Assembly: GCF_032452875.1 (NCBI RefSeq)
Contig: NW_026893684.1
Location: forward strand, 310,001-374,000
Source of the DNA: Bos javanicus
Lineage: Eukaryota > Chordata > Mammalia > Artiodactyla > Bovidae
Length of the DNA stretch: 64,000 nt
Direction: 5' to 3'
Each line of letters starts with the position of its first letter. The first letter of the stretch is position 1. The notes below the pieces were generated by a model. It was not told the DNA's origin, ran no database searches, and saw only the letters and a program-made list of their open reading frames with translations. A program made the position numbers and the translations under genes. Shown here in pieces: positions 1-12,374 of the stretch.

Positions 1-495
1 GCAGGCAGGAATCACGCAGCTCAGCAGGCAATACATATGGAGCTGAGCAGGCAGGAATCACGCAGCTTAGCAGGCAATAATCATTGAGCTGAGCAGACTG
101 TAATGAAGTGGCTAAGCAGACTCTAATCACGACACTCAGCAGGCTCCTAACCCGGTCTTGAGCAGGCACTAATCACGCAGCTGATCAGGTACGAGTCACG
201 CAGCTGAGCAGGGATTAAGCATGCAGCTGAGCAAGCGCGAATCCCTTGATTCAGCAGACCCTGATCACGTGACTGAGCAGGCCCTGATCACGTGGCTGAG
301 CATGCACCGATCATGTGACTGAGCATGCACTGATCACGTGACTGAGAGGCACTGATCACGTGACTGAGAGGCACTGATCACGTGACTGAGCATGCACTGA
401 TCACGTGACTGAGAGGCGCTGATCACGTGACTGAGAGGCGCTGATCACGTGACTGAGAGGCGCTGATCACGTGGCTATCATGCACTGATCACGTG
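1..495. repeat. HOR 0 (partial, class P)
   Basis: This is the right-hand end of a HOR: dimer monomers, cassette C4 around 100-190, then an E-box run at 253-495 (243 bp) containing the P marker CACCGATCATGTG. It matches the end of HOR 2, 2652 bp downstream. Confidence 0.88.
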
Positions 496-1890
496 CTTCA
501 GGAGGCAATAATCAAAGAGCTGAGCAGGCACTAATCACTTGGCTAAGAGGGCACTAATCACGGAGAGGAGCAGGAAATCGTCAAGGAGCTGAGCGAACTG
601 TAATGAAGTGGTTAAGCAGACTCTAAACACGTGACGCTGCAGGCTCTACACCCGTGACTGAGCAGACACAATTTGGGCAGCTCAGCAGACACCAATTGTG
701 CAGCTCAGCAGACACAAATGGTGCAGCTAAGCAGACACCAATCATGCAGCTCAGCAGGCAATAATCATGAAGCTGAGAAGGCAGGAATCACACAGCTCAG
801 CAGGCAAAGATCAAGGAGCTGAGCAGGCACGAATCTCGAAGCTCAGCTGGCAAAAATCAAGGAGCTGAGCAGACTGCCATTAAGTGGCTAAGCAGACTCT
901 AAACACGTGACTCAGCAGGCTTGACACCCGTGACTGAGCAGACACGAATCTTGCAGCCAAGCAGACAATACTCCTGGAGCTGAGCAGGCAGGAATCACGC
1001 AGCTCAGCAGATAGTAATCAAGGAGCTGAGCAGGCACGAATCACGCAGCTCAGCAGGCAATAATACTGGAGCTGAGCAAGCAGGAATCACGCAGCTCAGC
1101 AGCCAATAATCAAGAAGTAGAGCAGGCAGGAATCAGGCAGCTCAGCAGCCAATAATCAAGAAGCTAGCAGTCAGGAATCGCGCAGCTCAGCAGGCAATAC
1201 TCACGGACCTGAGCAGGCAGGAATCACGCAACTTAGCAGGCAATAATAATTGGAGCTGAAGGCTGTAATGAACTGGATAAGCAGTCTCTAATCACGTGAT
1301 TCAGCCGGCTCCTCTCTGGGGACTGAGCAGGCACTTATTATGCAGCTCAGCAAGCAAAAATCATGGAGCTGAGCAAGCAGGAATCACGCAGCTCAGCAGG
1401 CAATAATCAAGAAGCTGAGCAGGCAGGAATCACGCAGCTTAGCAGGCAATAATCATGGAGCTGAGCAGACTGTAATGAAGTGGCTAAGCAGACTCTAATC
1501 ACGTCACTCAGCCGGCTCCTAACCCGGTCTTGAGCAGGCACTAATCACGCAGCTGAGCAGGGACTAATCACACAGCTGATCAGGCACGAGTCACGCAGCT
1601 GAGCAGGGATTAAGCATGCAGCTGAGCAAGCGCTAATCCTTTGATTCAGCAGACCCTGATCACGTGACTGAGCAGGCCCTGATCACGTGGCTGAGCATGC
1701 ACTGATCACGTGACTGAGCAGGCACTGATCACGTGACTGAGAGGCACTGATCACGTGACTGAGAGGAAATGATCCGGTGACTGAGCATGCACTGATCACG
1801 TGACAGAGAGGCACTGACCACGTGACTGAGAGGCGCTGATCACGTGACCGAGAGGCACTGATCACGTGGCTATCATGCACTGATCACGTG
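496..1890. repeat. HOR 1 (class Q, 1395 bp)
   Basis: It contains C1-C4. The E-box run at 1648-1890 (243 bp) carries the Q markers AAATGATCCGGTGACTG and CACGTGACAGAGAGG. The left half has AATCATGAAGCTGAGAAGG near 763, shared with the units at 3148, 6777, 10249, 16443 and 22638. Confidence 0.9.
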
Positions 1891-3147
1891 CTTCAGGAGG
1901 CAATAATCAAAGAGCTGAGCAGGCACTAATCACTTGGCTAAGAGGGCACTAATCACGGAGAGGAGCAGGAAATCGTCAAGGAGCTGAGCAAACTGTAATG
2001 AAGTGGTTAAGCAGACACTAAACACGTGACGCAGCAGGCTCTACACCCGTGACTGAGCAGACACAATTTGGGCAGCTCAGGAGACACCAATTGTGCAGCT
2101 CAGCAGACACCAATGGTGCAGCTCAGCAGACACCAATCACGCAGCTCAGCAGGCAATAATAATGGAGCTGAGCAAGCCGGAATCACGCAGCTCAGCAGCC
2201 AATAATCAAGAAGCTAGCAGTCAGAAATCGCGCAGCTCAGCAGGCAATAATCATGGAGCTGAGCTGGCAGGAATCACGCAACTCAGCAGGCAACACTCAC
2301 GGACCTGAGCAGGCAGGAATCACGCAACATAGCAGGCAATAATAATTGGAGCTGAAGGCTGTAATGAACTGGATAAGCAGACTCTAATCACGTGATTCAG
2401 CAGGCTCCTCTCTGGGGACTGAGCAGGCACTTATTATGCAGCTCAGCAAGCAAAAATCATGGAGCTGAGCAAGCAGGAATCACGCAGCTCAGCAAGCAAT
2501 AATCATGGAGCTGAGCAAACAGGAATCACGGAGCTCAGCATGCAATAATCAAGAAGCTGAGCAGGCAGGAATCACGCAGCTCAGCAGGCAATAAATATGG
2601 AGCTGAGCAAGCAGGAATCACGCAGCTCAGCAGGCAATAATCAAGAAGCTGAGCAGGCAGGAATCACGCAGCTCAGCAGGCAATACATATGGAGCTGAGC
2701 AGGCAGGAATCACGCAGCTTAGCAGGCAATAATCATTGAGCTGAGCAGACTGTAATGAAGTGGCTAAGCAGACTCTAATCACGACACTCAGCAGGCTCCT
2801 AACCCGGTCTTGAGCAGGCACTAATCACGCAGCTGATCAGGTACGAGTCACGCAGCTGAGCAGGGATTAAGCATGCAGCTGAGCAAGCGCGAATCCCTTG
2901 ATTCAGCAGACCCTGATCACGTGACTGAGCAGGCCCTGATCACGTGGCTGAGCATGCACCGATCATGTGACTGAGCATGCACTGATCACGTGACTGAGAG
3001 GCACTGATCACGTGACTGAGAGGCACTGATCACGTGACTGAGCATGCACTGATCACGTGACTGAGAGGCGCTGATCACGTGACTGAGAGGCGCTGATCAC
3101 GTGACTGAGAGGCGCTGATCACGTGGCTATCATGCACTGATCACGTG
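1891..3147. repeat. HOR 2 (class P, 1257 bp)
   Basis: Cassette C2 is absent: the text passes from the CAGACACCAAT monomers straight to AATAATAATGGAGCTG near 2155. C1, C3 and C4 are present. The E-box run at 2905-3147 has the P marker. Confidence 0.9.
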
Positions 3148-4631
3148 CTTCAGGAGGCAATAATCAAAGAGCTGAGCAGGCACTAATCACTTGGCTAAGA
3201 GGGCACTAATCACGGAGAGGAGCAGGAAATCGTCAAGGAGCTGAGCAAACTGTAATGAAGTGGTTAAGCAGACTCTAAACACGTGACGCTGCAGGCTCTA
3301 CACCCGTGACTGAGCAGACACAATTTGGGCAGCTCAGCAGACACCAATTGTGCAGCTCAGCAGACACAAATGGTGCAGCTCAGCAGACACCAATCATGCA
3401 GCTCAGCAGGCAATAATCATGAAGCTGAGAAGGCAGGAATCACACAGCTCAGCAGGCAAAGATCAAGGAGCTGAGCAGGCACGAATATCGAAGCTCAGCT
3501 GGCAAAAATCAAGGAGCTGAGCAGACTGCCATTAAGTGGCTAAGCAGACTCTAAACACGTGACTCAGCAGGCTTGACACCCGTGACTGAACAGACACGAA
3601 TCTTGCAGCCAAGCAGACAATACTCCTGGAGCTGAGCAGGCAGGAATCACGCAGCTCAGCAGATAGTAATCAAGGAGCTGAGCAGGCACGAATCACGCAG
3701 CTCAGCAGGCAATAATAATGGAGCTGAGCAAGCAGGAATCACGCAGCTCAGCAGCAAATAATCAAGAAGTAGAGCAGGCAGGAATCAGGCAGCTCAGCAG
3801 CCAATAATCAAGAAGCTAGCAGTCAGGAATCGCGCAGCTCAGCAGGCAATAATCATGGAGCTGAGCTGGCAGGAATCACGCAACTCAGCAGGCAATACTC
3901 ACGGACCTGAGCAGGCAGGAATCACGCAACATAGCAGGCAATAATAATTGGAGCTGAAGGCTGTAATGAACTGGATAAGCAGTCTCTAATCACGTGATTC
4001 AGCCGGCTCCTCTCTGGGGACTGAGCAGGCACTTATTATGCAGCTCAGCAAGCAAAAATCATGGAGCTGAGCAAGCAGGAATCACGCAGCTCAGCAGGCA
4101 ATAATCATGGAGCTGAGCAGACTGCAATGAAGTGGCTAAGCAGACTCTAATCACGACACTCAGCCGGCTCTTAACCCGGTCTTGAGCAGGCACTAATCAC
4201 GCAGCTGAGCAGGGACTAATCACACAGCTGATCAGGCACGAGTCACGCAGCTGAGCAGGGATTAAGCATGCAGCTGAGCAAGCGCTAATCCCTTGATTCT
4301 GCAGACCCTGATCACGTGACTGAGCAGGCCCTGATCACGTGGCTGAGCATGCACTGATCACGTGACTGAGCATGCACTGATCACGTGACTGAGAGGCACT
4401 GAACACGTGATTGAGAGGCACTGATCACGTGACTGAGCATGCACTGAGCACGTGACTGAGAGGCACTGATCACGTGACTGAGAGGCGCTGATCCCGTGAC
4501 TGAGGGGCAATAATCACGTAAATGAGCATGCACTGATCACGTGACTGAGAGGCACTGATCACGTGATTGAGAGGCCCTGTTCACGTGACCGAGAGGCGCT
4601 GATCATGTGGCTATCATGCACTGATCACGTG
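3148..4631. repeat. HOR 3 (class X, 1484 bp, longest E-box run)
   Basis: C1-C4 are present. The E-box run at 4300-4631 (332 bp) is the longest in the window and is unlike any other: it includes GGGGCAATAATCACGTAAATG near 4503, and substituted monomers with GAACACGTGATTG, GAGCACGTG and TGTTCACGTGACCG. The run also starts TCTGCAG instead of TCAGCAG. Confidence 0.9.
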
Positions 4632-5497
4632 CTTCAGGAGGCAATAATCAAAGAGCTGAGTAGGCACTAATCACTTGGCTAAGAGGGCACTAATCACGGA
4701 GAGGAGCAGGAAATCGTCAAGGAGCTGAGCGAACTGTAATGAAGTGGTTAAGCAGACTCTAAACATGTGACGCAGCAGGCTCTACACCCGTGACTGAGCA
4801 GACACAATTTGGGCAGCTCAGCAGACACAAATGGTGCAGCTCAGCAGACACCAATCATGCAGCTCAGCAGGCAATACTCATGGAGCTGAGCAGGCAGGAA
4901 TCACACAGCTCAGCAGGCAATAAATATGGAGCTGAGCAAGCAGGAATCACGCAGCTCAGCAGGCAATAAATATGGAGCTGAGCAAGCAGGAATCACGCAG
5001 CTCAGCAGGCAATAATCAAGAAGCTGAGCAGGCAGGAATCACGCAGCTTAGCAGGCAATAATCATGGAGCTGAGCAGACTGTAATGAAGTGGCTAAGCAG
5101 ACTCTAATCACGTCACTCAGCCGGCTCCTAACCCGGTCTTGAGCAGGCACTAATACGCAGCTGAGCAGGGACTAATCACACAGCTGATCAGGCACGAGTC
5201 ACGCAGCTGAGCAGGGATTAAGCATGCAGCTGAGCAAGCGCTAATCCTTTGATTCAGCAGACCCTGATCACGTGACTGAGCAGGCCCTGATCACGTGGCT
5301 GAGCATGCACTGATCACGTGACTGAGAGGCACTGATCACGTGACTGAGAGGCACTGATCACGTGACTGAGAGGAAATGATCCGGTGACTGAGCATGCACT
5401 GATCACGTGACAGAGAGGCACTGACCACGTGACTGAGAGGCGCTGATCACGTGACCGAGAGGCGCTGATCACGTGGCTATCATGCACTGATCACGTG
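4632..5497. repeat. HOR 4 (class Q, 866 bp, shortened)
   Basis: C2 and C3 are missing: the text jumps near 4905-4925 from the monomer after C1 to AATAAATATGGAGCTG dimers, then C4. A one-base loss gives TAATACGCAG near 5151. The E-box run at 5256-5497 has Q markers like HOR 1. Confidence 0.9.
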
Positions 5498-6776
5498 CTT
5501 CAGGAGGCAATAATCAAAGAGCTGAGCAGGCACTAATCACTTGGCTAAGAGGGCACTAATCACGGAGAGGAGCAGGAAATCGTCAAGGAGCTGAGCAAAC
5601 TGTAATGAAGTGGTTAATCAGACACTAAACACGTGACGCAGCAGGCTCTACACCCGTGACTGAGCAGACACAATTTGGGCAGCTCAGCAGACACCAATTG
5701 TGCAGCTCAGCAGACACCAATGGTGCAGCTCAGCAGACACCAATCACGCAGCTCATCAGGCAATAATAATGGAGCTGAGCAAGCCGGAATCACGCAGCTC
5801 AGCAGCCAATAATCAAGAAGCTAGCTGTCAGAAATCGCGCAGCTCAGCAGGCAATAATCATGGAGCTGAGCTGGCAGGAATCACGCAACTCAGCAGGCAA
5901 TACTCACGGACCTGAGCAGGCAGGAATCACGCAACATAGCAGGCAATAATAATTGGAGCTGAAGGCTGTAATGAACTGGATAAGCAGACTCTAATCACGT
6001 GATTCAGCAGGCTCCTCTCTGGGGACTGAGCAGGCACTTATTATGCAGCTCAGCAAGCAAAAATCATGGAGCTGAGCAAGCAGGAATCACGCAGCTCAGC
6101 AAGCAATAATCATGGAGCTGAGCAAACAGGAATCACGCAGCTCAGCATGCAATAATCAAGAAGCTGAGCAGGCAGGAATCACGCAGCTCAGCAGGCAATA
6201 AATATGGAGCTGAGCAAGCAGGAATCACGCAGCTCAGCAGGCAATAATCAAGAAGCTGAGCAGGCAGGAATCACGCAGCTCAGCAGGCAATAAATATGGA
6301 GCTGAGCAGGCAGGAATCACGCAGCTTAGCAGGCAATAATCATTGAGCTGAGCAGACTGTAATGAAGTGGCTAAGCAGACTCTAATCACGACACTCAGCA
6401 GGCTCCTAACCCGGTCTTGAGCAGGCACTAATCACGCAGCTGATCAGGTACGAGTCACGCAGCTGAGCAGGGATTAAGCATGCAGCTGAGCAAGCGCGAA
6501 TCCCTTGATTCAGCAGACCCTGATCACGTGACTGAGCAGGCCCTGATCACGTGGCTGAGCATGCACCGATCATGTGACTGAGCATGCACTGATCACGTGA
6601 CTGAGAGGCACTGATCACGTGACTGAGAGGCACTGATCACGTGACTGAGCATGCACTGATCACGTGACTGAGAGGCACTGATCACGTGACTGAGAGGCGC
6701 TGATCACGTGACTGAGAGGCGCTGATCACGTGACTGAGAGGCGCTGATCACGTGGCTATCATGCACTGATCACGTG
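5498..6776. repeat. HOR 5 (class P, 1279 bp)
   Basis: It lacks C2 and has CAGCTCATCAGGCAATAAT near 5751. The E-box run at 6512-6776 (265 bp) has the P marker. Base 6595 is A, as in HOR 18 and unlike HORs 8 and 13. Confidence 0.92.
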
Positions 6777-7599
6777 CTTCAGGAGGCAATAATCAAAGAG
6801 CTGAGCAGGCACTAATCACTTGGCTAAGAGGGCACTAATCACGGAGAGGAGCAGGAAATCGTCAAGGAGCTGAGCAAACTGTAATGAAGTGGTTAAGCAG
6901 ACTCTAAACACGTGACGCAGCAGGCTCTACACCCGTGACTGAGCAGACACAATTTAGGCAGCTCAGCAGACACCAATTGTGCAGCTCAGCAGACACAAAT
7001 GGTGCAGCTCAGCAGACACCAATCATGCAGCTCAGCAGGCAATAATCATGAAGCTGAGAAGGCAGGAATCACACAGCTCAGCAGGCAAAGATCAAGGAGC
7101 TGAGCAGGCACGAATCTCGAAGCTCAGCTGGCAAAAATCAAGGAGCTGAGCAGACTGCCATTAAGTGGCTAAGCAGACTCTAAACACGTGACTCAGCAGG
7201 CTTGACACCCGTGACTGAACAGACACGAATCTTGCAGCCAAGCGGACAATACTCCTGGAGCTGAGCAAGCAGGAATCACGCAGCTGAGCAGGGACTAATC
7301 ACACAGCTGATCAGGCACGAGTCAGGCAGCTGAGCAGGGATTAAGCATGCAGCTGAGCAAGCGCTAATCCCTTGATTCAGCAGACCCTGATCACGTGACT
7401 GAGCAGGCCCTGATCACGTGGCTGAGCATGCACTGATCATGTGACTGAGCATGCACTGATCACGAGACTGAGAGGCACTGATCCCGTGACTGAGAGGCAC
7501 TGATCACGTGACTGAGCATGCACTGATCACGTGACTGAGAGGCGCTGATTACGTGACTGAGAGGCGCTGATCATGTGGCTATCATGCACTGATCACGTG
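6777..7599. repeat. HOR 6 (class R, 823 bp, deletion form)
   Basis: C1 and C2 are present, but the following dimers, C3 and C4 are deleted. The join lies within AGCAAGCAGGAATCACGCAG (about 7264-7283). The run at 7379-7599 (221 bp) has R markers CACGAGACTG, GATCCCGTG and GATTACGTG, ending CATGTGGCTATC. Base 7243 is C. Confidence 0.92.
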
Positions 7600-8969
7600 C
7601 TTCAGGAGGCAATAATCAAAGAGCTGAGCAGGCACTAATCACTTGGCTAAGAGGGCACAAATCACGGAGAGGAGCAGGAAATCGTCAAGGAGCTGAGCAA
7701 ACTGTAATGAAGTGGTTAAGTAGACTCTAAACACGTGACGCAGCAGGCTCTACACCCGTGACTGAGCATTTACAATTTGGGCAGCTCAGCAGACACCAAT
7801 GGTGCAGCTCAGCAGACACCAATCATGCAGCTCAGCAGACACCAATCATGCAGCTCAGCAGGCAATACTCATGGAGCTGAGCAGGCAGGAATCACACAGC
7901 TCAGCAGGCAAAGATCAAGGAGCTGAGCAGGCACGAATCTGCAGCTCAGCTGGCAAAAATCAAGGAGCTGAGCAGACTGCCATTAAGTGGCTAAGCAGAC
8001 TCTAAACACGTGACTCAGCAGGCTTGACACCCGTGACTGAGCAGACACGAATCTTGCAGCCCAGTAGACAATACTCCTGGAGCTGAGCAGGCAGGAATCA
8101 GGCAGCTCAGCAGCCAATAATCAAGAAGCTAGCAGTCAGGAATCGCGCAGCTCAGCAGGCAATAATCATGGAGCTGAGCTGGCAGGAATCACGCAACTCA
8201 TCAGGCAATACTCACGGACCTGAGCAGGCAGGAATCACGCAACTTAGCAGGCAATAATAATTGGAGCTGAAGGCTGTAATGAACTGGATAAGCAGACTCT
8301 AATCACGTGATTCAGCCGGCTCCTCTCTGGGGACTGAGCAGGCACTTATTATGCAGCTCAGCAAGCAAAAATCATGGAGCTGAGCAAGCAGGAATCACGC
8401 AGCTCAGCAGGCAATAAATATGGAGCTGAGCAAGCAGGAATCACGCAGCTCAGCAGGCAATAATCAAGAAGCTGAGCAGGCAGGAATCACGCAGCTTAGC
8501 AGGCAATAATCGTGGAGCTGAGCAGACTGTAATGAAGTGGCTAAGCAGACTCTAATCACGTCACTCAGCCGGCTCCTAACCCGGTCTTGAGCAGGCACTA
8601 ATCACGCAGCTGAGCAGGGACTAATCACACAGCTGATCAGGCACGAGTCACGCAGCTGAGCAGGGATTAAGCATGCAGCTGAGCAAGCGCTAATCCCTTG
8701 ATTCAGCAGACCCTGATCACGTGACTGAGCAGGCCCTGATCACGTGACTGAGCATGCACTGATCACGTGACTGAGCATGCACTGATCACGTGACTGAGAG
8801 GCACTGATCACGTGACTGAGAGGCACTGATCACGTGACTGAGCATGCACTGATCACGTGACTGAGAGGCACTGATCACGTGACTGAGAGGCGCTGATCAC
8901 GTGACTGAGGGGCGCTGATCACGTGACTGAGAGGCGCTGATCACGTGGCTATCATGCACTGATCACGTG
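7600..8969. repeat. HOR 7 (class S, 1370 bp)
   Basis: C1-C4 are present. TTT replaces GAC at 7769-7771, shared with HORs 10 and 15 only. One base is missing near 7930 (AATCTGCAG instead of AATCTCGCAG). The run at 8705-8969 has the first GAGGGGCGCTG monomer of the window. Confidence 0.92.
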
Positions 8970-10248
8970 CTTCAGGAGGCAATAATCAAAGAGCTGAGCA
9001 GGCACTAATCACTTGGCTAAGAGGGCACTAATCACGGAGAGGAGCAGGAAATCGTCAAGGAGCTGAGCAAACTGTAATGAAGTGGTTAAGCAGACTCTAA
9101 ACACGTGACGCAGCAGGCTCTACACCCGTGACTGAGCAGACACAATTTGGGCAGCTCAGCAGACACCAATTGTGCAGCTCAGCAGACACCAATGGTGCAG
9201 CTCAGCAGACACCAATCACGCAGCTCATCAGGCAATAATAATGGAGCTGAGCAAGCCGGAATCACGCAGCTCAGCAGCCAATAATCAAGAAGCTAGCAGT
9301 CAGAAATCGCGCAGCTCAGCAGGCAATAATCATGGAGCTGAGCTGGCAGGAATCACGCAACTCAGCAGGCAATACTCACGGACCTGAGCAGGCAGGAATC
9401 ACGCAACATAGCAGGCAATAATAATTGGAGCTGAAGGCTGTAATGAACTGGATAAGCAGACTCTAATCACGTGATTCAGCAGGCTCCTCTCTGGGGACTG
9501 AGCAGGCACTTATTATGCAGCTCAGCAAGCAAAAATCATGGAGCTGAGCAAGCAGGAATCACGCAGCTCAGCAAGCAATAATCATGGAGCTGAGCAAACA
9601 GGAATCACGCAGCTCAGCATGCAATAATCAAGAAGCTGAGCAGGCAGGAATCACGCAGCTCAGCAGGCAATAAATATGGAGCTGAGCAAGCAGGAATCAC
9701 GCAGCTCAGCAGGCAATAATCAAGAAGCTGAGCAGGCAGGAATCACGCAGCTCAGCAGGCAATAAATATGGAGCTGAGCAGGCAGGAATCACGCAGCTTA
9801 GCAGGCAATAATCATTGAGCTGAGCAGACTGTAATGAAGTGGCTAAGCAGACTCTAATCACGACACTCAGCAGGCTCCTAACCCGGTCTTGAGCAGGCAC
9901 TAATCACGCAGCTGATCAGGTACGAGTCACGCAGCTGAGCAGGGATTAAGCATGCAGCTGAGCAAGCGCGAATCCCTTGATTCAGCAGACCCTGATCACG
10001 TGACTGAGCAGGCCCTGATCACGTGGCTGAGCATGCACCGATCATGTGACTGAGCATGCACTGATCTCGTGACTGAGAGGCACTGATCACGTGACTGAGA
10101 GGCACTGATCACGTGACTGAGCATGCACTGATCACGTGACTGAGAGGCACTGATCACGTGACTGAGAGGCGCTGATCACGTGACTGAGAGGCGCTGATCA
10201 CGTGACTGAGAGGCGCTGATCACGTGGCTATCATGCACTGATCACGTG
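8970..10248. repeat. HOR 8 (class P, 1279 bp)
   Basis: Repeat of HOR 5 at +3472. C2 is absent. The run at 9984-10248 carries T at 10067 (GATCTCGTG), shared with HOR 13. Confidence 0.92.
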
Positions 10249-11071
10249 CTTCAGGAGGCAATAATCAAAGAGCTGAGCAGGCACTAATCACTTGGCTAAG
10301 AGGGCACTAATCACGGAGAGGAGCAGGAAATCGTCAAGGAGCTGAGCAAACTGTAATGAAGTGGTTAAGCAGACTCTAAACACGTGACGCAGCAGGCTCT
10401 ACACCCGTGACTGAGCAGACACAATTTAGGCAGCTCAGCAGACACCAATTGTGCAGCTCAGCAGACACAAATGGTGCAGCTCAGCAGACACCAATCATGC
10501 AGCTCAGCAGGCAATAATCATGAAGCTGAGAAGGCAGGAATCACACAGCTCAGCAGGCAAAGATCAAGGAGCTGAGCAGGCACGAATCTCGAAGCTCAGC
10601 TGGCAAAAATCAAGGAGCTGAGCAGACTGCCATTAAGTGGCTAAGCAGACTCTAAACACGTGACTCAGCAGGCTTGACACCCGTGACTGAACAGACACGA
10701 ATCTTGCAGCCAAGGGGACAATACTCCTGGAGCTGAGCAAGCAGGAATCACGCAGCTGAGCAGGGACTAATCACACAGCTGATCAGGCACGAGTCAGGCA
10801 GCTGAGCAGGGATTAAGCATGCAGCTGAGCAAGCGCTAATCCCTTGATTCAGCAGACCCTGATCACGTGACTGAGCAGGCCCTGATCACGTGGCTGAGCA
10901 TGCACTGATCATGTGACTGAGCATGCACTGATCACGAGACTGAGAGGCACTGATCCCGTGACTGAGAGGCACTGATCACGTGACTGAGCATGCACTGATC
11001 ACGTGACTGAGAGGCGCTGATTACGTGACTGAGAGGCGCTGATCATGTGGCTATCATGCACTGATCACGTG
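10249..11071. repeat. HOR 9 (class R, 823 bp, deletion form)
   Basis: Same deletion join as HOR 6, at about 10736-10755, so the deletion was copied rather than repeated. Base 10715 is G (AAGGGGACA), shared with HOR 14. Run at 10851-11071. Confidence 0.92.
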
Positions 11072-12374
11072 CTTCAGGAGGCAATAATCAAAGAGCTGAG
11101 CAGGCACTAATCACTTGGCTAAGAGGGCACAAATCACGGAGAGGAGCAGGAAATCGTCAAGGAGCTGAGCAAACTGTAATGAAGTGGTTAAGTAGACTCT
11201 AAACACGTGACGCAGCAGGCTCTACACCCGTGACTGAGCATTTACAATTTGGGCAGCTCAGCAGACACCAATGGTGCAGCTCAGCAGACACCAATCATGC
11301 AGCTCAGCAGACACCAATCATGCAGCTCAGCAGGCAATACTCATGGAGCTGAGCAGGCAGGAATCACACAGCTCAGCAGGCAAAGATCAAGGAGCTGAGC
11401 AGGCACGAATCTCGCAGCTCAGCTGGCAAAAATCAAGGAGCTGAGCAGACTGCCATTAAGTGGCTAAGCAGACTCTAAACACGTGACTCAGCAGGCTTGA
11501 CACCCGTGACTGAGCAGACACGAATCTTGCAGCCCAGTAGACAATACTCCTGGAGCTGAGCAGGCAGGAATCAGGCAGCTCAGCAGCCAATAATCAAGAA
11601 GCTAGCAGTCAGGAATCGCGCAGCTCAGCAGGCAATAATCATGGAGCTGAGCTGGCAGGAATCACGCAACTCATCAGGCAATACTCACGGACCTGAGCAG
11701 GCAGGAATCACGCAACTTAGCAGGCAATAATAATTGGAGCTGAAGGCTGTAATGAACTGGATAAGCAGACTCTAATCACGTGATTCAGCCGGCTCCTCTC
11801 TGGGGACTGAGCAGGCACTTATTATGCAGCTCAGCAAGCAAAAATCATGGAGCTGAGCAAGCAGGAATCACGCAGCTCAGCAGGCAATAAATATGGAGCT
11901 GAGCAAGCAGGAATCACGCAGCTCAGCAGGCAATAATCAAGAAGCTGAGCAGGCAGGAATCACGCAGCTTAGCAGGCAATAATCGTGGAGCTGAGCAGAC
12001 TGTAATGAAGTGGCTAAGCAGACTCTAATCACGTCACTCAGCCGGCTCCTAACCCGGTCTTGAGCAGGCACTAATCACGCAGCTGAGCAGGGACTAATCA
12101 CACAGCTGATCAGGCACGAGTCACGCAGCTGAGCAGGGATTAAGCATGCAGCTGAGCAAGCGCTAATCCCTTGATTCAGCAGACCCTGATCACGTGACTG
12201 AGCAGGCCCTGATCACGTGACTGAGAGGCACTGATCACGTGACTGAGCATGCACTGATCACGTGACTGAGAGGCACTGATCACGTGACTGAGAGGCGCTG
12301 ATCACGTGACTGAGGGGCGCTGATCACGTGACTGAGAGGCGCTGATCACGTGGCTATCATGCACTGATCACGTG
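11072..12374. repeat. HOR 10 (class S, 1303 bp)
   Basis: C1-C4 are present. The TTT variant is at 11241-11243. The E-box run is short (12178-12374, 197 bp), three monomers fewer than in HOR 7. Confidence 0.92.

Larger units (their letters stand above)
1..5497. repeat. Left domain: diverse P, Q and X higher-order repeats
   Basis: This domain contains a partial P unit, then Q, P, X and Q units of 1395, 1257, 1484 and 866 bp. The 496-bp anchor and its flanks recur at 3148 (offset 2652), but the two units then diverge in their E-box runs. Neighbouring units differ more in length and variant bases than those to the right, which suggests an older or less homogenised part of the array. Confidence 0.75.
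5498..12374. repeat. 3472-bp super-repeat (P-R-S), two copies
   Basis: Anchors at 5498, 6777 and 7600 recur at 8970, 10249 and 11072, each exactly 3472 bp later. The order is P (1279 bp), R (823 bp), S. The second S unit is 67 bp shorter (1303 against 1370), through a shorter E-box run of 197 instead of 265 bp. The copies differ at 6595/10067 (A/T) and 7243/10715 (C/G), so the second is not a simple assembly echo. Confidence 0.88.

Noticed and set aside
253..495. Promoter or enhancer made of the E-box clusters
   Set aside because: E-box cores are present, but there is no TATA box, initiator or neighbouring gene to regulate; kept only as a binding-site hypothesis.
1683..1880. Reverse-strand open frame of 65 codons in an E-box run
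   Set aside because: It is a translation of the GATCACGTGACTGAG monomers, with repeats such as HVISA and SRDQ, and is not kept in other runs.
2093..2308. Open frame of 71 codons, repeated almost unchanged at 5700, 9172, 14155, 15367, 20349, 21561 and 26797
   Set aside because: It lies within dimer and AGCAGACAC monomers and recurs only because the repeat recurs. Composition is low complexity (Ser, Gln, Ala, Asn rich), and it appears or vanishes with single-base repeat variants.
6234..6428. Reverse-strand open frames of 64 codons (also 2627, 9706, 22095, 39800)
   Set aside because: They span dimers and cassette C4, have no recognisable domain, and exist in only a few of the HORs. The hydrophobic Leu/Cys pattern comes from the complement of GCAGCTC and AGCAGG.
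7799..8005. Open frame of 68 codons
   Set aside because: It arises from a one-base loss near 7930 that changes frame in HOR 7 only.
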